A DNA stretch of 64,000 bases from Kosakonia sacchari SP1. Lineage in GTDB: Bacteria; Pseudomonadota; Gammaproteobacteria; Enterobacterales; Enterobacteriaceae. A program made the position numbers and the translations under genes. The stretch is from contig NZ_CP007215.2 of the NCBI RefSeq assembly GCF_000300455.3, positions 3,782,001 to 3,846,000 on the forward strand. Reading direction: 5' to 3'. Below the pieces are notes generated by a model. It was not told the DNA's origin. It searched no databases and saw only the letters and a program-made list of their open reading frames with translations. Below, in pieces: positions 11,692 to 21,368 of the stretch (positions are counted from its first letter, which is position 1; each line of letters begins with the position of its first letter).

Positions 11692-12369
11692 CTAAACCAG
11701 CAGTTCAGATGCCAGCCGCGCGGCCAGCACATTCGACAGTAAAACGGGCACATCCAGCGCTTTTTGCAGTAAATCGCGGTGATACTGGTGGAAACCAAGG
11801 CAATCCAGCATCAGCACATCCGCACCGCGCTCAATAAGCCCTTTACCCGCTTCAATTAATTCCTGTTCTGTCGCCAGGTAAGGGTGAGCCAGCGCGTAAT
11901 AAGGTTCATTTTCCAGCACTTGCCATTTTTTCTTTTGCTGCGCCATGAGTTCGGGAATGGGCACAATCACGCCTACCTGATGCCCGTCGACAATGGAAGC
12001 GACCAGCGGCGGAATAATGCGCTGCGGCTCAACCAAAATCGCGTTACGTGCAACGAAACCACGAATATCCGCGGTGCTCATCAACAAAATGACATCGTAA
12101 CCCTGGTTATCCAGCACTTCGATAACGCCCTGGAGATCGCGTTCCACTTTCTCACGGGAAACCATCCCGAGGCTGTCATCGCTTAATCGTGTGGGAATGG
12201 CGTGCTCCCCGGCGTCTACGGCGTATTCACGGCGCACCTCTTCCGGATCCATTTTTCCCAGCAGGCTAAGATGGGTGATCTGCTCTTCTGAAACATGCTC
12301 CGCAAGGAGCGGAAAAATCTCTTTTACCGGAACCACACCAATGGTGAGGATCGCCAGGGACGCACTCAT
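11692..12369 (-). CDS. aroM: AroM family protein
   Basis: Protein of unknown function co-regulated with shikimate kinase II in E. coli; 225 residues, the family length. The sequence contains the family blocks [11 protein letters not shown] and [13 protein letters not shown], resembling the aspartate/glutamate racemase-like fold, but no activity is established. It is the last gene of the aroL-yaiA-aroM group; the 216-bp gap to yaiA shows no clear terminator, so expression from the aroL promoter is likely. Confidence 0.9.
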   Translation of the reverse strand: MSASLAILTIGVVPVKEIFPLLAEHVSEEQITHLSLLGKMDPEEVRREYAVDAGEHAIPTRLSDDSLGMVSREKVERDLQGVIEVLDNQGYDVILLMSTADIRGFVARNAILVEPQRIIPPLVASIVDGHQVGVIVPIPELMAQQKKKWQVLENEPYYALAHPYLATEQELIEAGKGLIERGADVLMLDCLGFHQYHRDLLQKALDVPVLLSNVLAARLASELLV

Positions 12370-12585
12370 TTTTACTTTCCGCCTTTCATCACTGCTTGTT
12401 CTTATTCGCTCTCAATCATGCCGTTATGACGGCTGTTGTGTAAAAAGAACATGCCACTCTCGTGTTCATATAAATTCCAGTAACCATAAAAGAGTAACCA
12501 CTGACTATTATTTAGCCAGTTTAAAAACGTGATGTAGATCCTTTTTTGTAATGTTCAGGAAATCATCCAGCCTTCAAAATGCGGC

Positions 12586-12777
12586 TTAACTTTTGTCCGG
12601 ATCTTCATAACGCCGTTTAGCGTCAAGAGCTTCCTGCTCGGTGGGGTGTTCACTAATTAAGGTATCCGGTTTCGGATGGTCGGCGCGCAGTTCATACCAG
12701 GTCACCGTCGGACCGTTCGCACCTTTTTCAACAGCGACAACACGGGCTTCACGCGGATATGGCGGTTTAGTCGGCAT
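12586..12777 (-). CDS. yaiA: YaiA family small protein
   Basis: Small protein of 63 residues found between aroL and aroM throughout enterobacteria. It is charged and proline-rich at the start ([14 protein letters not shown]), followed by a conserved [17 protein letters not shown] segment. No enzymatic motif is visible. It lies 50 bp downstream of aroL on the same strand, so it probably belongs to the TyrR-regulated aroL transcript. Function unknown. Confidence 0.9.
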   Translation of the reverse strand: MPTKPPYPREARVVAVEKGANGPTVTWYELRADHPKPDTLISEHPTEQEALDAKRRYEDPDKS

Positions 12778-12827
12778 AGCTCTTCCTCATTTTGCGGGTC
12801 GAGCAATAAGTATAGACAAACGTTTCG

Positions 12828-13352
12828 CTAACTGGCGCGCGCCAGTTGCAATGCCGCTTCAATATCAGACACCACCTTATCCGGTGACTGCGCTGCATCC
12901 ACTACGTAATGCGCAGCTTCACGGTACAACGCATCGCGCTGCGCCAGCACTTCACTGACCTCTTCGCTGATGGGCTTACCGGTTAGCGTCGGGCGTTGCC
13001 CCTCCTCGGGAAAAGCCTCCAGCCGCTCCGCCAGCACCTCGACCGGCGCGCAGAGATAAATCACCACCCCGTGTTCACGCATAAAACGGCGGTTGTATTC
13101 GCGAAGGATAATCCCGCCGCCGGTCGCCACCACGCGTGATGGCGAGCTAACCGCTTCCAGCGCGGCGGTTTCCCGCGCACGAAAACCATCCCACCCTTCT
13201 TGTTCAACAATCGCAGCGATGGTCTGTTGGGCATTTTCCTGCAACCAGTAATCGGTATCGATAAACTGGCATCCCTGCGCCAGCGCCAGCGTCCGACCAA
13301 CCGTTGTTTTACCGCAACCACGTGCGCCGATAAGAAAAATGGGGAGCGTCAT
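12828..13352 (-). CDS. aroL: Shikimate kinase II
   Basis: Cytoplasmic enzyme that phosphorylates shikimate at the 3-hydroxyl with ATP, step five of the chorismate pathway. It has 174 residues, identical in length to E. coli AroL. The Walker A loop GARGCGKT (9-16), the shikimate-binding DTDYW and TGGGIIL motifs, and the lid RPTLTGKP are intact. It is first in the aroL-yaiA-aroM group and is preceded by a TyrR box. Confidence 0.96.
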   Translation of the reverse strand: MTLPIFLIGARGCGKTTVGRTLALAQGCQFIDTDYWLQENAQQTIAAIVEQEGWDGFRARETAALEAVSSPSRVVATGGGIILREYNRRFMREHGVVIYLCAPVEVLAERLEAFPEEGQRPTLTGKPISEEVSEVLAQRDALYREAAHYVVDAAQSPDKVVSDIEAALQLARAS

Positions 13353-13436
13353 GAGCAGGTGTTCCCTCCGGGTCCTGCACAGTGCAGGACGGAAAATAAG
13401 ACAGCGATAATATCACCAGACTAGTACGAAACTCAT

Positions 13437-13454
13437 CGTAAAATTAACGTTACA
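13437..13454 (-). promoter_or_regulatory. TyrR box upstream of aroL
   Basis: On the minus strand TGTAAC-GTTAAT-TTTACG closely fits the TyrR consensus TGTAAA-N6-TTTACA. It lies about 85 bp upstream of the aroL start codon. Between it and the gene, ACTAGTACG (13420-13428, plus strand) resembles one half of a TrpR operator; aroL of E. coli is repressed by both proteins. The TrpR part is weaker. Confidence 0.8.
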
Positions 13455-13623
13455 CTTTTATGTCTGCGTCAGTAAAAATCTCATGAGAAACCAAGTTAAA
13501 TCTGGGTTTCCTCTGTAAAGATTCTATGGCAGCACGTGTCGCGGCAACCTTACTGAATGTAACACAGGCTGGCAAGCCCGCAAGGCGGCAAACAGTAACA
13601 CATCATGCGGGGATGCGCAGAAT

Positions 13624-14085
13624 TTACTCGCTCTGGCGGCGTTTGTCGGCCAGCAGCCATTTATCCAGTTCGGCGGCAAATTGCTGGCGATCCCGTTGTG
13701 ACAGGCTGTCCGGGCCACCGGTTTGAATACCACTGCTGCGCAGGGTATCCATGAAATCGCGCATCGTCAGTTTTTCGCGAATGGTGGCCTCGCTATAGCG
13801 TTCACCGCGCGGGTTCAGTGCCGCCGCGCCTTTTGCCAGCACTTCCGCTGCCAGCGGAATGTCTGCCGTGATCACCAAATCACCGGCTTCGCACAGCCGG
13901 ACAATTTCATTGTCGGCAACGTCAAAACCCGCAGGCACTCTGATGGAACGGATCACCCGCGACAGCGGCACGCGCAGGTTTTGGTTCGCCACCAGCGTTA
14001 ACGGCGTCTGTGTGCGCTCGGCCGCGCGGAATAAAATCTCTTTGATTACGTTCGGACAGGCGTCCGCATCAACCCAAATCGCCAT
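13624..14085 (-). CDS. yaiI: YaiI/YqxD family protein (UPF0178)
   Basis: Protein of 153 residues in the UPF0178 (DUF188) family with a PIN-like fold; the function is unknown. It begins [17 protein letters not shown], with the acidic motif typical of the family, and ends in a basic tail. The ATG at 14085 was chosen because the family starts there and AGGAG precedes it; the frame extends upstream to 14172 without conservation. It is divergent from proC, as in E. coli. Confidence 0.93.
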   Translation of the reverse strand: MAIWVDADACPNVIKEILFRAAERTQTPLTLVANQNLRVPLSRVIRSIRVPAGFDVADNEIVRLCEAGDLVITADIPLAAEVLAKGAAALNPRGERYSEATIREKLTMRDFMDTLRSSGIQTGGPDSLSQRDRQQFAAELDKWLLADKRRQSE

Positions 14086-14218
14086 TGTTACTCCTTTCTG
14101 TTTGCGCCGCATTGTCGCTTTAATTTCCTGCCGGGGAAAGGAGAGATCCTTTCGCCCTCGCCGCCAATCCACGTTAAGCTATATCGCACAAACATTTACA
14201 AGCAGAGAGACGGATGTG

Positions 14219-15025
14219 ATGGAGAAGAAAATCGGTTTTATCGGCTGCGGTAACATGGGAAAAGCGATTGTTGGCGGCTTGATTGCCAGCGGCCAGGTGC
14301 TGCCGGGGCAAATCTGGGTGTATACCCCGTCGCCGGATAAAGTGGCTGCCCTGCATGACCAGTTTGGCGTGAACGCCGCGCAAAGCGCGCAGGAAGTGGC
14401 GCAGATTGCCGATATCGTCTTTGGCGCAGTCAAACCGAACATTATGGTGAAAGTGCTTAACGATATCGCCTCCAGCTTGAACAAAGAGACGCTGGTGGTC
14501 TCCATCGCCGCCGGCGTTACGCTTGATCAGTTAGCTCGCGCACTCGGCCACGACCGCAAAATCGTCCGCGCCATGCCTAACACCCCGTCGCTGGTGAACG
14601 CGGGCATGACCTCTGTGACGCCTAACGCGCTGGTCACGCCGGAAGATACCGCCGATGTGCTGAATATCTTCCGCTGCTTTGGTGAAGCGGAAGTGATTGC
14701 CGAACCGATGATCCACCCGGTAGTTGGTGTCAGCGGCTCTGCACCGGCATATGTGTTTATGTTTATCGAAGCGATGGCCGATGCTGCTGTGCTGGGCGGG
14801 ATGCCGCGCGCGCAGGCCTATAAATTTGCCGCACAGGCGGTGATGGGCTCGGCAAAAATGGTACTGGAAAGTGGCAAGCATCCGGGCGAGCTTAAAGATA
14901 TGGTCTGTTCGCCTGGTGGCACCACCATTGAAGCGGTAAAAGTGCTGGAAGAGAAAGGTTTCCGCTCGGCGGTGATCGAAGCGATTGCCGCGTGTATGGC
15001 GAAGTCTGACAAAATGAGTAGCTAA
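14219..15025 (+). CDS. proC: Pyrroline-5-carboxylate reductase
   Basis: Cytoplasmic enzyme for the last step of proline synthesis: reduction of pyrroline-5-carboxylate to proline with NADPH. It has 268 residues (269 in E. coli). The Rossmann motif GFIGCGNMG (6-14) and the P5CR signature near the C-terminus (PGGTTIEAVKVLEEKGFR) are present. The start is the ATG in GTGATGGAG; the GTG before it is also in frame. The two earlier pathway enzymes, ProB and ProA, are encoded 39 kb away in this window. Confidence 0.97.
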   Translation: MEKKIGFIGCGNMGKAIVGGLIASGQVLPGQIWVYTPSPDKVAALHDQFGVNAAQSAQEVAQIADIVFGAVKPNIMVKVLNDIASSLNKETLVVSIAAGVTLDQLARALGHDRKIVRAMPNTPSLVNAGMTSVTPNALVTPEDTADVLNIFRCFGEAEVIAEPMIHPVVGVSGSAPAYVFMFIEAMADAAVLGGMPRAQAYKFAAQAVMGSAKMVLESGKHPGELKDMVCSPGGTTIEAVKVLEEKGFRSAVIEAIAACMAKSDKMSS

Positions 15026-15031
15026 CGCAAT

Positions 15032-15060
15032 GCGCCACGCGATGTCGCGTGGCGCGATTT
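15032..15060 (+). terminator. Intrinsic terminator after proC
   Basis: The 10-bp stem GCGCCACGCG (15032-15041) / CGCGTGGCGC (15046-15055) has a 4-base loop, then GATTT. It lies between the convergent genes proC and the Rieske reductase. Confidence 0.75.
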
Positions 15061-15061
15061 C

Positions 15062-16585
15062 TCAGGCCAGCATTTCGCTGGCGGCATGCAAGCTAATCGG
15101 TTGCTGCATCTTCAGCAGTAGACCTGCCGTTTCACTGTACTCGCCGCAGCTCAGCACCGCTTTCAGTATGCCTGCTTCGCCATAGAGCACGGCAAAACGT
15201 TTATTATCAAACGATCCCAGCATTTTCATACTGTCCCACTCACGGGTATAACCGAGATATTCAAAGCGGTTACCGAAGTGAGTCGTCCAGAAAAAGGGGA
15301 CGCGATCAAAAGTGTGCTGTTCACCCAGCATATTCAGTGCGGCGAGCCGCCCCTGCTGCTGCGCCACACGCCAGTGTTCAATACGCCGACGCCCTTCCGG
15401 GGCTGGGTAACTGGCGATATCACCGACCGCCCAGACATCCGGCGCGGCACTCAACGTTTCATCCACCGTCAGGCTGCCATCTTTTTCATGAGGCAGGTCG
15501 TGCGCCATGTCGGTCACCGGCTTGACGCCCGTGGCAAACACCACCACATGAGCTGGCACTGAACGACCATCTTTTAACGTGACGCTCTGCACATGGCCGT
15601 TCCCTTCCAGCGCAGCCGGTTCGCCGGTAACAAACTTCACGCCATTCTGTTTATGCAGATTCATAAAATGCCGCCCCACCTCTTCACCAAACTGCGGTAC
15701 AAATGGCAGCGCATGGCGCGACAGCACCGTCACGTCGATATCCTGATTACGCAGCGCCGCCGCCAGCTCCATGGCGATAAAACTATTACCGATCACGACC
15801 AGTTGCTGTTCCTGTTCCACTTCATTTAGCAAACGCTCGGCCTGGTGGATACCACGCAGCACATGCACACCCGCCAGGTGGTTACCGGGAATATCCGGCC
15901 ACACTGGCTGGCCACCGGTGGCCAGCAGTAGTTTGTCGAAGGTGATCTGCCGGCCGCCGGCAAGCGTAAGCAGGTGAGCCTGGCAATCAATATTCGCCAC
16001 CTCTTCGCGCAAGCTTTCGACGCCGGGCTGGCTGTAAAAGGCACTGTCCAGCAGGTGGGGAACGTCGCTGATTTTCATTTTCCCCGCCGGAACGAATTTG
16101 CTCAGCGCGGTGCGATCGTAAGGCGCATCATCTTCTTTATCGATCAACACCAGGTGGCCGTTAAATCCGGCATCACGCAGTGTTATCGCCGCCGCGCTAC
16201 CTGCCGCGCCAGTCCCAAGGATCACGGCGGTTTGCGGGTGCTCACCACGGATAAGCGAGTGGCTGGCAGGAGAAAGTGGGCGCGGGTTAACCAACACACG
16301 GTTTTGCTCAAGCATCACCGGATACTGCTTGAGGTTTTGCAGCGCCAGCGGTTCGCGCCATTTGCCATTGGTGATATCAAACGCGGCTTTATGCCATGGG
16401 CAGACCAGTTTGCCATCGCATACGGCCCCTTTCTCCAGCGGCCCGCCTGCGTGCGGGCATTTACTCTGAAAAGCACGGACTTTTGCTCCGGTGCGGATAA
16501 GGATCATTGAGGTGCCCGCGACATCCACTTTAACCGGTTGGCTTTCCGGCAAGGCATTCAGTTCAGTAACATATTGATAGTTCAT
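15062..16585 (-). CDS. Rieske domain-FAD/NAD(P)-dependent oxidoreductase fusion
   Basis: A 507-residue protein joining an N-terminal Rieske [2Fe-2S] domain to a ferredoxin-reductase-like flavoprotein (AIFM3/BphA4 type). The Rieske ligands are Cys43 and His45 (CPHAGG) and Cys62 and His65 (CPWH). The FAD motif GTGAAG lies near 124-129, a second Rossmann segment (VVIGNSFIAMELA) near 265, and the FAD-binding ATG/GDIA motifs follow. It could pass electrons from NAD(P)H through FAD to its own cluster or an unknown partner. The start is the ATG at 16585, seven bases after GGAG; GTG immediately upstream is in frame. No oxygenase or ferredoxin gene lies beside it. It occupies the place where E. coli has dgcC. 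The substrate is unknown. Confidence 0.85.
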   Translation of the reverse strand: MNYQYVTELNALPESQPVKVDVAGTSMILIRTGAKVRAFQSKCPHAGGPLEKGAVCDGKLVCPWHKAAFDITNGKWREPLALQNLKQYPVMLEQNRVLVNPRPLSPASHSLIRGEHPQTAVILGTGAAGSAAAITLRDAGFNGHLVLIDKEDDAPYDRTALSKFVPAGKMKISDVPHLLDSAFYSQPGVESLREEVANIDCQAHLLTLAGGRQITFDKLLLATGGQPVWPDIPGNHLAGVHVLRGIHQAERLLNEVEQEQQLVVIGNSFIAMELAAALRNQDIDVTVLSRHALPFVPQFGEEVGRHFMNLHKQNGVKFVTGEPAALEGNGHVQSVTLKDGRSVPAHVVVFATGVKPVTDMAHDLPHEKDGSLTVDETLSAAPDVWAVGDIASYPAPEGRRRIEHWRVAQQQGRLAALNMLGEQHTFDRVPFFWTTHFGNRFEYLGYTREWDSMKMLGSFDNKRFAVLYGEAGILKAVLSCGEYSETAGLLLKMQQPISLHAASEMLA

Positions 16586-16734
16586 CACTTTGCTCCCGTG
16601 TCAGTGTTGCGAAAACGGGCGTAACGCCAGACAGCGCACAACCACAAGGAAAAGGAAAAAGAAAACGAAGCTCACAAAGTAAGCCTGGCAGAGATTAACG
16701 GGCGGGCAAAAAGACGGGGAAAATTCCGAAAAGA

Positions 16735-16759
16735 GGGTGAGCAAACGCAATGCTCACCC
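16735..16759 (-). terminator. Terminator after psiF
   Basis: The 9-bp stem GGGTGAGCA (16735-16743) / TGCTCACCC (16751-16759) is followed on the minus strand by TCTTTTC. It ends the phoA-psiF transcript. Confidence 0.75.
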
Positions 16760-16765
16760 GCTGCG

Positions 16766-17086
16766 TTATTGCGTTTTTTTCAGGCAACCGCTCATAAATT
16801 TACTGCGATCTTCGCCTTTCAGGGATTGTTGCGTCGCCTGGGCGTTACATTCACGCATGCGCTGCTGCTGCGGCGTCAGGCTTTTTTGTCCGGGCTCAGT
16901 TTTGGTGTTTTTCAGGCAGTCACTCATGTATTTCTTACGGGCGTCTCCCGCCAGGGTTTGCGCCGTCGCCTGTTGATTGCAGAGGGTCATACGTTGTTGT
17001 TGCGGAGTCAGCGTTTTTTCGGCGGCGCTCAGCGCCGTGACAAACAGCAGACCGAAAACGAGGGTAACCAGTAATGTTATTTTCAT
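16766..17086 (-). CDS. psiF: Phosphate-starvation-inducible protein PsiF
   Basis: Small exported protein of 106 residues, the E. coli length, with an N-terminal signal peptide (cleavage expected after about ALSA). The mature part is two tandem repeats of the PsiF repeat, each with LTPQQQRM, a Cys, and K(Y/F)MS(D/G)CLK, giving four conserved cysteines. It lies 90 bp downstream of phoA on the same strand with a terminator after it, so it is expressed with phoA from the Pho-box promoter. The molecular function is unknown. Confidence 0.95.
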   Translation of the reverse strand: MKITLLVTLVFGLLFVTALSAAEKTLTPQQQRMTLCNQQATAQTLAGDARKKYMSDCLKNTKTEPGQKSLTPQQQRMRECNAQATQQSLKGEDRSKFMSGCLKKTQ

Positions 17087-17176
17087 AGCACCATCCTTCT
17101 CTTAATGTGCCTTTTAAGGATGGTACTAATTGGTGAAAAAACCACCCGGCAGCAAAGATTTACCGCCGGGAGGCTG

Positions 17177-18592
17177 TTACTTCAGATTCAGCGCTGCTTT
17201 CATGGTGTAGAACAGATCGGTCTGATCCGTCAGCCCCACCACGTTGCCCGCATGCGGGCCGTAAGCCGCGATGCGAACCTGCGTTCCGGTATGTTCCATC
17301 GACTCCTCTTCCGAGTTGCCGTAAGTGATGGCCATTACCGCGCCGTCTTTGGTATTCAGTGCCTGGCTTAAGCCTGGCGCTTTGGTATCTGCCGGAATGA
17401 TCTGGCTGGCATGGGCATGATCCGCCGTCACGATCACCAGCGTATTGCCATCTTTTTTGGCAAATTCCAGAGCTTTCTGCACGGCTTCGTCGAGATCGAC
17501 CGTTTCGCCGATCTGACCGCACGGGTTCGCCGCGTGATCCTGTTTATCGATTGATGCGCCTTCTACCTGCAGGAAGAAGCCCTTCTCATTTTTGCTGAGC
17601 AAATCAATGGCTTTTTCCGTCATCGCAGCCAGTGTTGGTACGCTGTCGGTGCGTTTCGCGTTGGGCGTACAGGTCACGGCAGGTTTATCAATATTGCCGT
17701 GCAGTGAGGCTTTTGGCCCTTCCCAGCGCACCGGCATGTTGCCGTCGGAGAACAGCCCCAGCAGCGGTTTATCCTGGTTCGCTTCGGTGATCGCCGCAAG
17801 CGTAGAGGCATCACCAACCAGTTGGTAACCGCGCGCCTGCGCCTGTTCGCGCAGCGTTTTACCTTTCCACTCACCGGCGGTGGCGGTTTCGCTAAAGGTT
17901 TTCGCGCCACCGCCCAGCGTGACATCCGCGCGGGCGTTAAGCAGTTGTTCGGTAATCGAACCTTTACCGCCTTTTTCCAGCGCGTTGAGCGCACACTTCT
18001 CACTGGTCACCATCGGGCCATAGCAGCGGCGTGAGATAACGTGAGAAACCAGCGCGGCGGGCGTAGCATCTTGCAGTTCCGCAGTAGAAACGTTACCCGT
18101 TGCCAGACCGGCGGCTTTGGCCATCTCCAGAATGGTGGTGTGATCTTTATCGTGAATGTCGACGCCGAGTGCGCCGTTATAGGTTTTCACGCCAGTGCTC
18201 CAGGCCGTGGCAGACGCGGCGGAGTCGGTGACGTAATCCGGTTTACCGGTTTTTTTGTCCAGCGAATAGTGCGTGTACTGGCCGGTCAGCGGCAATGCGT
18301 CAATACCTTTAAAGAATCCACCAGCCCCTTCGGCATAATTTCGCGCGGCGGTAATTTCGGAATCTCCCATGCCATCGCCAATCAGCAAAATAATATTTTT
18401 GGCGGGCTTATCAATGAGGGAATCACGCAACGCAGCGGTTTGATCACCACTTAAACGGCGGGCTCCGCCAGGCGTGGAAATATCGCCCTGAGCGGCACGA
18501 TTATCAAGAACCGGTGCCGAGGTCGTTTCGGCATAAATAGCAGGGGTAAACATCAGAGGTAATAATGCAAGAAATAATGCGCTCTGTTTCAC
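17177..18592 (-). CDS. phoA: Alkaline phosphatase
   Basis: Periplasmic homodimeric zinc/magnesium phosphomonoesterase that frees inorganic phosphate. The start was placed at the GTG (18592) preceded by GGAG, as in E. coli; this gives 471 residues and the signal peptide [20 protein letters not shown]. An ATG 21 bases upstream is in frame but leaves no room for a ribosome site. The catalytic serine is in [10 protein letters not shown], metal ligands occur in [13 protein letters not shown] and the late [12 protein letters not shown] region, and cysteines for disulfides are present. A Pho box lies upstream; psiF follows. Confidence 0.97.
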   Translation of the reverse strand: MKQSALFLALLPLMFTPAIYAETTSAPVLDNRAAQGDISTPGGARRLSGDQTAALRDSLIDKPAKNIILLIGDGMGDSEITAARNYAEGAGGFFKGIDALPLTGQYTHYSLDKKTGKPDYVTDSAASATAWSTGVKTYNGALGVDIHDKDHTTILEMAKAAGLATGNVSTAELQDATPAALVSHVISRRCYGPMVTSEKCALNALEKGGKGSITEQLLNARADVTLGGGAKTFSETATAGEWKGKTLREQAQARGYQLVGDASTLAAITEANQDKPLLGLFSDGNMPVRWEGPKASLHGNIDKPAVTCTPNAKRTDSVPTLAAMTEKAIDLLSKNEKGFFLQVEGASIDKQDHAANPCGQIGETVDLDEAVQKALEFAKKDGNTLVIVTADHAHASQIIPADTKAPGLSQALNTKDGAVMAITYGNSEEESMEHTGTQVRIAAYGPHAGNVVGLTDQTDLFYTMKAALNLK

Positions 18593-18655
18593 TTTAATAT
18601 TCTCCATGTACAAATACTTAAAGAAAATAAAACAGAGCGACTATAGGTAGCGCAG

Positions 18656-18673
18656 ATGACAGTGATATGACAG
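18656..18673 (-). promoter_or_regulatory. Pho box of phoA
   Basis: Two perfect CTGTCAT repeats (complements of 18656-18662 and 18667-18673) are spaced 11 bp apart, the classical PhoB site. A TATAGT-like -10 element follows at about 18640-18646. Confidence 0.92.
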
Positions 18674-18694
18674 TGCAGGCAGCGCGTCAGAGGT

Positions 18695-18955
18695 TTAACT
18701 GCGCGGGTGCCTTAAAAGCTTTTTTACGTACTGTTGCAGCAACTCCGCGTCCTGATGGGTAACGTGCGTTCCCGGCCGGGCTTCTTCCAGCGCGCCTTCG
18801 ATACTCTGAATTAACGCCTGTTGTTCCGTCGTCGCCATCTGGCGCAGCAGCGCGGTCACCACGATTTCCAGCGCTTCAACCTGAGCGACCAGCTCTTTCG
18901 ACTCTTCTTCTTTTTCTGCCAGCTTGACCAATAACTCTGCAATGAGATTTTTCAT
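18695..18955 (-). CDS. iraP: Anti-adaptor protein IraP
   Basis: Small cytoplasmic protein that binds RssB and blocks delivery of RpoS to ClpXP, stabilising sigma-S during phosphate starvation. It has 86 residues as in E. coli, beginning [19 protein letters not shown] and predicted to form an N-terminal coiled coil, with a conserved tail [14 protein letters not shown]. It lies directly upstream of phoA on the same strand, as in E. coli. It is controlled by ppGpp in E. coli; the AT-rich 260-bp upstream region is compatible, but no specific element was identified. Confidence 0.94.
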   Translation of the reverse strand: MKNLIAELLVKLAEKEEESKELVAQVEALEIVVTALLRQMATTEQQALIQSIEGALEEARPGTHVTHQDAELLQQYVKKLLRHPRS

Positions 18956-19216
18956 AGCGCTATTTCCTTACGAGATTTCAAAGACGTTAGCATTGAGTTT
19001 TGATGTTGCAAAGTAGATACATGTATTATTTTTGCGGATTTTCTCACAACGCTTAATAGCCATTTAAAAAAATGGGTTAACGAAACGTTTCTCCCGCTTC
19101 GACGGCAAATTTTTTGAGTGGCTTAGCGATAAATAAAAACAAGCGCCTGGCTTATTTCCATAAGAAAAAACGATAGTAAGGCCGAAGCAGAGTTATATTA
19201 TTTCGGCCCTGTTGCG

Positions 19217-20407
19217 TTAGCGTTTTACCCGGCGAAACGCCAACAGTAATTGCCAGAGATTAATAAACACCACCACAGCCGTGGCGGCAAATACCCAACG
19301 GAAACCCGCCATTGCGGATACGGTGGCTCCCATCAGCGGCCCGGCAACATTACCCAGATACATAAACGATTGGTTGTAACCGAAAATACGCCCGGTGACC
19401 TGATCGCTGGAATATTTCAGCAACAGCGTCTGCACGGCGGGCAGCATCGCGCCATCCGCGAAGCCCAACATAAAGCGCAAGATCCCAAGCTGGAGCGGCG
19501 ACGTGACAAACGACATGGCGAAAAATAGCACCACGGCCACCGCCATGGTTGCCATTAAAATGCGCGATGTACCAATGCGATCGCCCAGTTTACCGAGGCG
19601 CGGCGCGGAAATCAGCGCCGAGACACCGGGCACAGCGGCGATAAGCCCGCTGAGAAAAGCAATGTTGGTGGTGTGCGGTGACAACGATTGAATGAACAGC
19701 GCCAGAATCGGGCCAATAGAGGCGTTGCACAACTGAATCACCATGGTGGTGATAAACAAACTGATGACCAGCGCCGGGTACGGCAAGGTAGAGAACACCG
19801 CTTTGCCGCTCAGACGATCGCCCTTTTTCACCGTCGGCCTGACGCCCTCTTTAATTAAAAACAGCGTGACGAGGAAACTCACAATCAGCAATATCGCCGT
19901 AATGAGGAACACCATGCGCAGCCCCACATGATCAGCGAGAAAACCGCCCATCAGCGGCCCGCCAATTACGCCGCTTATCTGCGCCGTGGAGAGCGTACTT
20001 AGCGCCCAGCCACTGCGCTCGCGCGGCACCTGCGAGGCCACCAGCGCCATCGCATTCGGAATATAACCAGACGTCAGCCCCATCACACCGCGCAGAATCA
20101 ACAGTTGCCACACGTTGGTGGCAAACGCCTGTAACAGGATCGCGATCGCCATCCCTAACGAGGCGCGCAACAGCATCAGTTTGCGCCCTTTCCGATCCGC
20201 CAGACTGCCCCACATGGGCGAAACAATCGCCGAAACCAGAAAGGTAATACTGAACGTTAAGCCTGACCACATCGACAGCGCTTCATGGGATGTCACGCCC
20301 AGTTGCGCAACATATAACGGCAAGAACGGCAGAATTTGGCTGATGGCGAGACCGGTGAAAAAGCAACCGAACCAGACCGAAATGAGATTGACCTTCCAGG
20401 ATTCCAT
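19217..20407 (-). CDS. MFS drug:proton antiporter, MdtG-like
   Basis: Inner-membrane major-facilitator transporter of 396 residues with about 12 helices. Its sequence resembles MdtG (YceE), which confers fosfomycin and deoxycholate tolerance when overproduced in E. coli: shared blocks include MWSGL, motif A ([15 protein letters not shown]), [13 protein letters not shown], and LPAVQTLL. It is not at the mdtG locus; here it sits alone between iraP and an extensin-like gene, absent from the E. coli K-12 order. The substrate cannot be told from sequence. Confidence 0.85.
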   Translation of the reverse strand: MESWKVNLISVWFGCFFTGLAISQILPFLPLYVAQLGVTSHEALSMWSGLTFSITFLVSAIVSPMWGSLADRKGRKLMLLRASLGMAIAILLQAFATNVWQLLILRGVMGLTSGYIPNAMALVASQVPRERSGWALSTLSTAQISGVIGGPLMGGFLADHVGLRMVFLITAILLIVSFLVTLFLIKEGVRPTVKKGDRLSGKAVFSTLPYPALVISLFITTMVIQLCNASIGPILALFIQSLSPHTTNIAFLSGLIAAVPGVSALISAPRLGKLGDRIGTSRILMATMAVAVVLFFAMSFVTSPLQLGILRFMLGFADGAMLPAVQTLLLKYSSDQVTGRIFGYNQSFMYLGNVAGPLMGATVSAMAGFRWVFAATAVVVFINLWQLLLAFRRVKR

Positions 20408-20576
20408 AAGTACGCGTAATTATTGAGGTTTCGACAAACAGCGCACAGGTTAACAAGAATGCGCCAGCGATGAGTCACCAGAGATGCGGTTACGACGATT
20501 TCGATATTTTATCTGTCAGCTTGCGTTTCACGCCGCCACCGGGAAGAAAAACCCCATTATTCACAGTGGATTGTGC

Positions 20577-21260
20577 TTAGCGACAGAGGCCAAAGCCGCG
20601 CATGCCAAGATGAAAATGGTTGGCGTGAGCGGCGTTGTACTCCGGCCCAAGGCCGTTACCGTAATAGCCGCAACTGGCGCTTAACATTGCCCGCAGCCAC
20701 GGCTGTGTTCGCGCCTGCCGCCAGCCCTTGAGCACCGTCACGGACTGACCATTCGCCAGCCGAAAACCGCTGAGATCCAGCGCTTCTGCGCTGGCATGCT
20801 CGCTACGCCTGGCATCGGCGCGATTGTAGATATTGCGACACGCATAGCTGCCAAGATGATCGATACGCGTAAGCTGGCTGCCCATAAAGCGCTCGGTGAG
20901 TGGCCGCGCCTGTTGCTCAACAAACAGCGCGGAACTGAGCGCCAGTGGGCAACTGGCGAGAAAACTGCTGCTCAGTTTAACCGCCCCAAAGTCGCGTACC
21001 CGCACGATATTAGTTAATGGGCAATCTCCGGCGCTGTCGGCAACCGCGACGGAGGAGATTAACCGCTGCTGATTCGCCTGCGACAATAATTCTGCACAGG
21101 CTTGCGGTGGCAAACGGCGCAGTTTGAACTGCGTAATGCGCCCGGGTGGGTCGCTAAGCTGCAACGGCGCAAACGGGTTGTAGTAAGACGGCAACGCGCG
21201 GTAGCCAACCCAAATCACCGCCAGAAGAATGCACAAAACAATCAGCCCTTTCCCGCTCAC
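20577..21260 (-). CDS. Extensin-like C-terminal domain protein
   Basis: A 227-residue membrane-anchored protein: one N-terminal hydrophobic segment (about 4-24), then a periplasmic extensin-like_C domain. The domain has the pattern of zinc D-Ala-D-Ala peptidases: SEHASAEALDLSGF with His and Asp, and the later NHFHLGM (HxH). Six or more cysteines in the exported part could form disulfides. A role in cell-wall peptide cleavage is inferred only. The start is a GTG preceded by AGGAGG. It is divergent from ddlA. Confidence 0.8.
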   Translation of the reverse strand: MSGKGLIVLCILLAVIWVGYRALPSYYNPFAPLQLSDPPGRITQFKLRRLPPQACAELLSQANQQRLISSVAVADSAGDCPLTNIVRVRDFGAVKLSSSFLASCPLALSSALFVEQQARPLTERFMGSQLTRIDHLGSYACRNIYNRADARRSEHASAEALDLSGFRLANGQSVTVLKGWRQARTQPWLRAMLSASCGYYGNGLGPEYNAAHANHFHLGMRGFGLCR

Positions 21261-21368
21261 GTCGCCTCCTTCTGGTTTCCAGAAAACATTATGGCAGAAG
21301 GCCGCGAATCGTGCGTTTTGACGTGCTATGGTATGTGCTTTGTGAATTCAGTATGAGTGATCGGAGAA

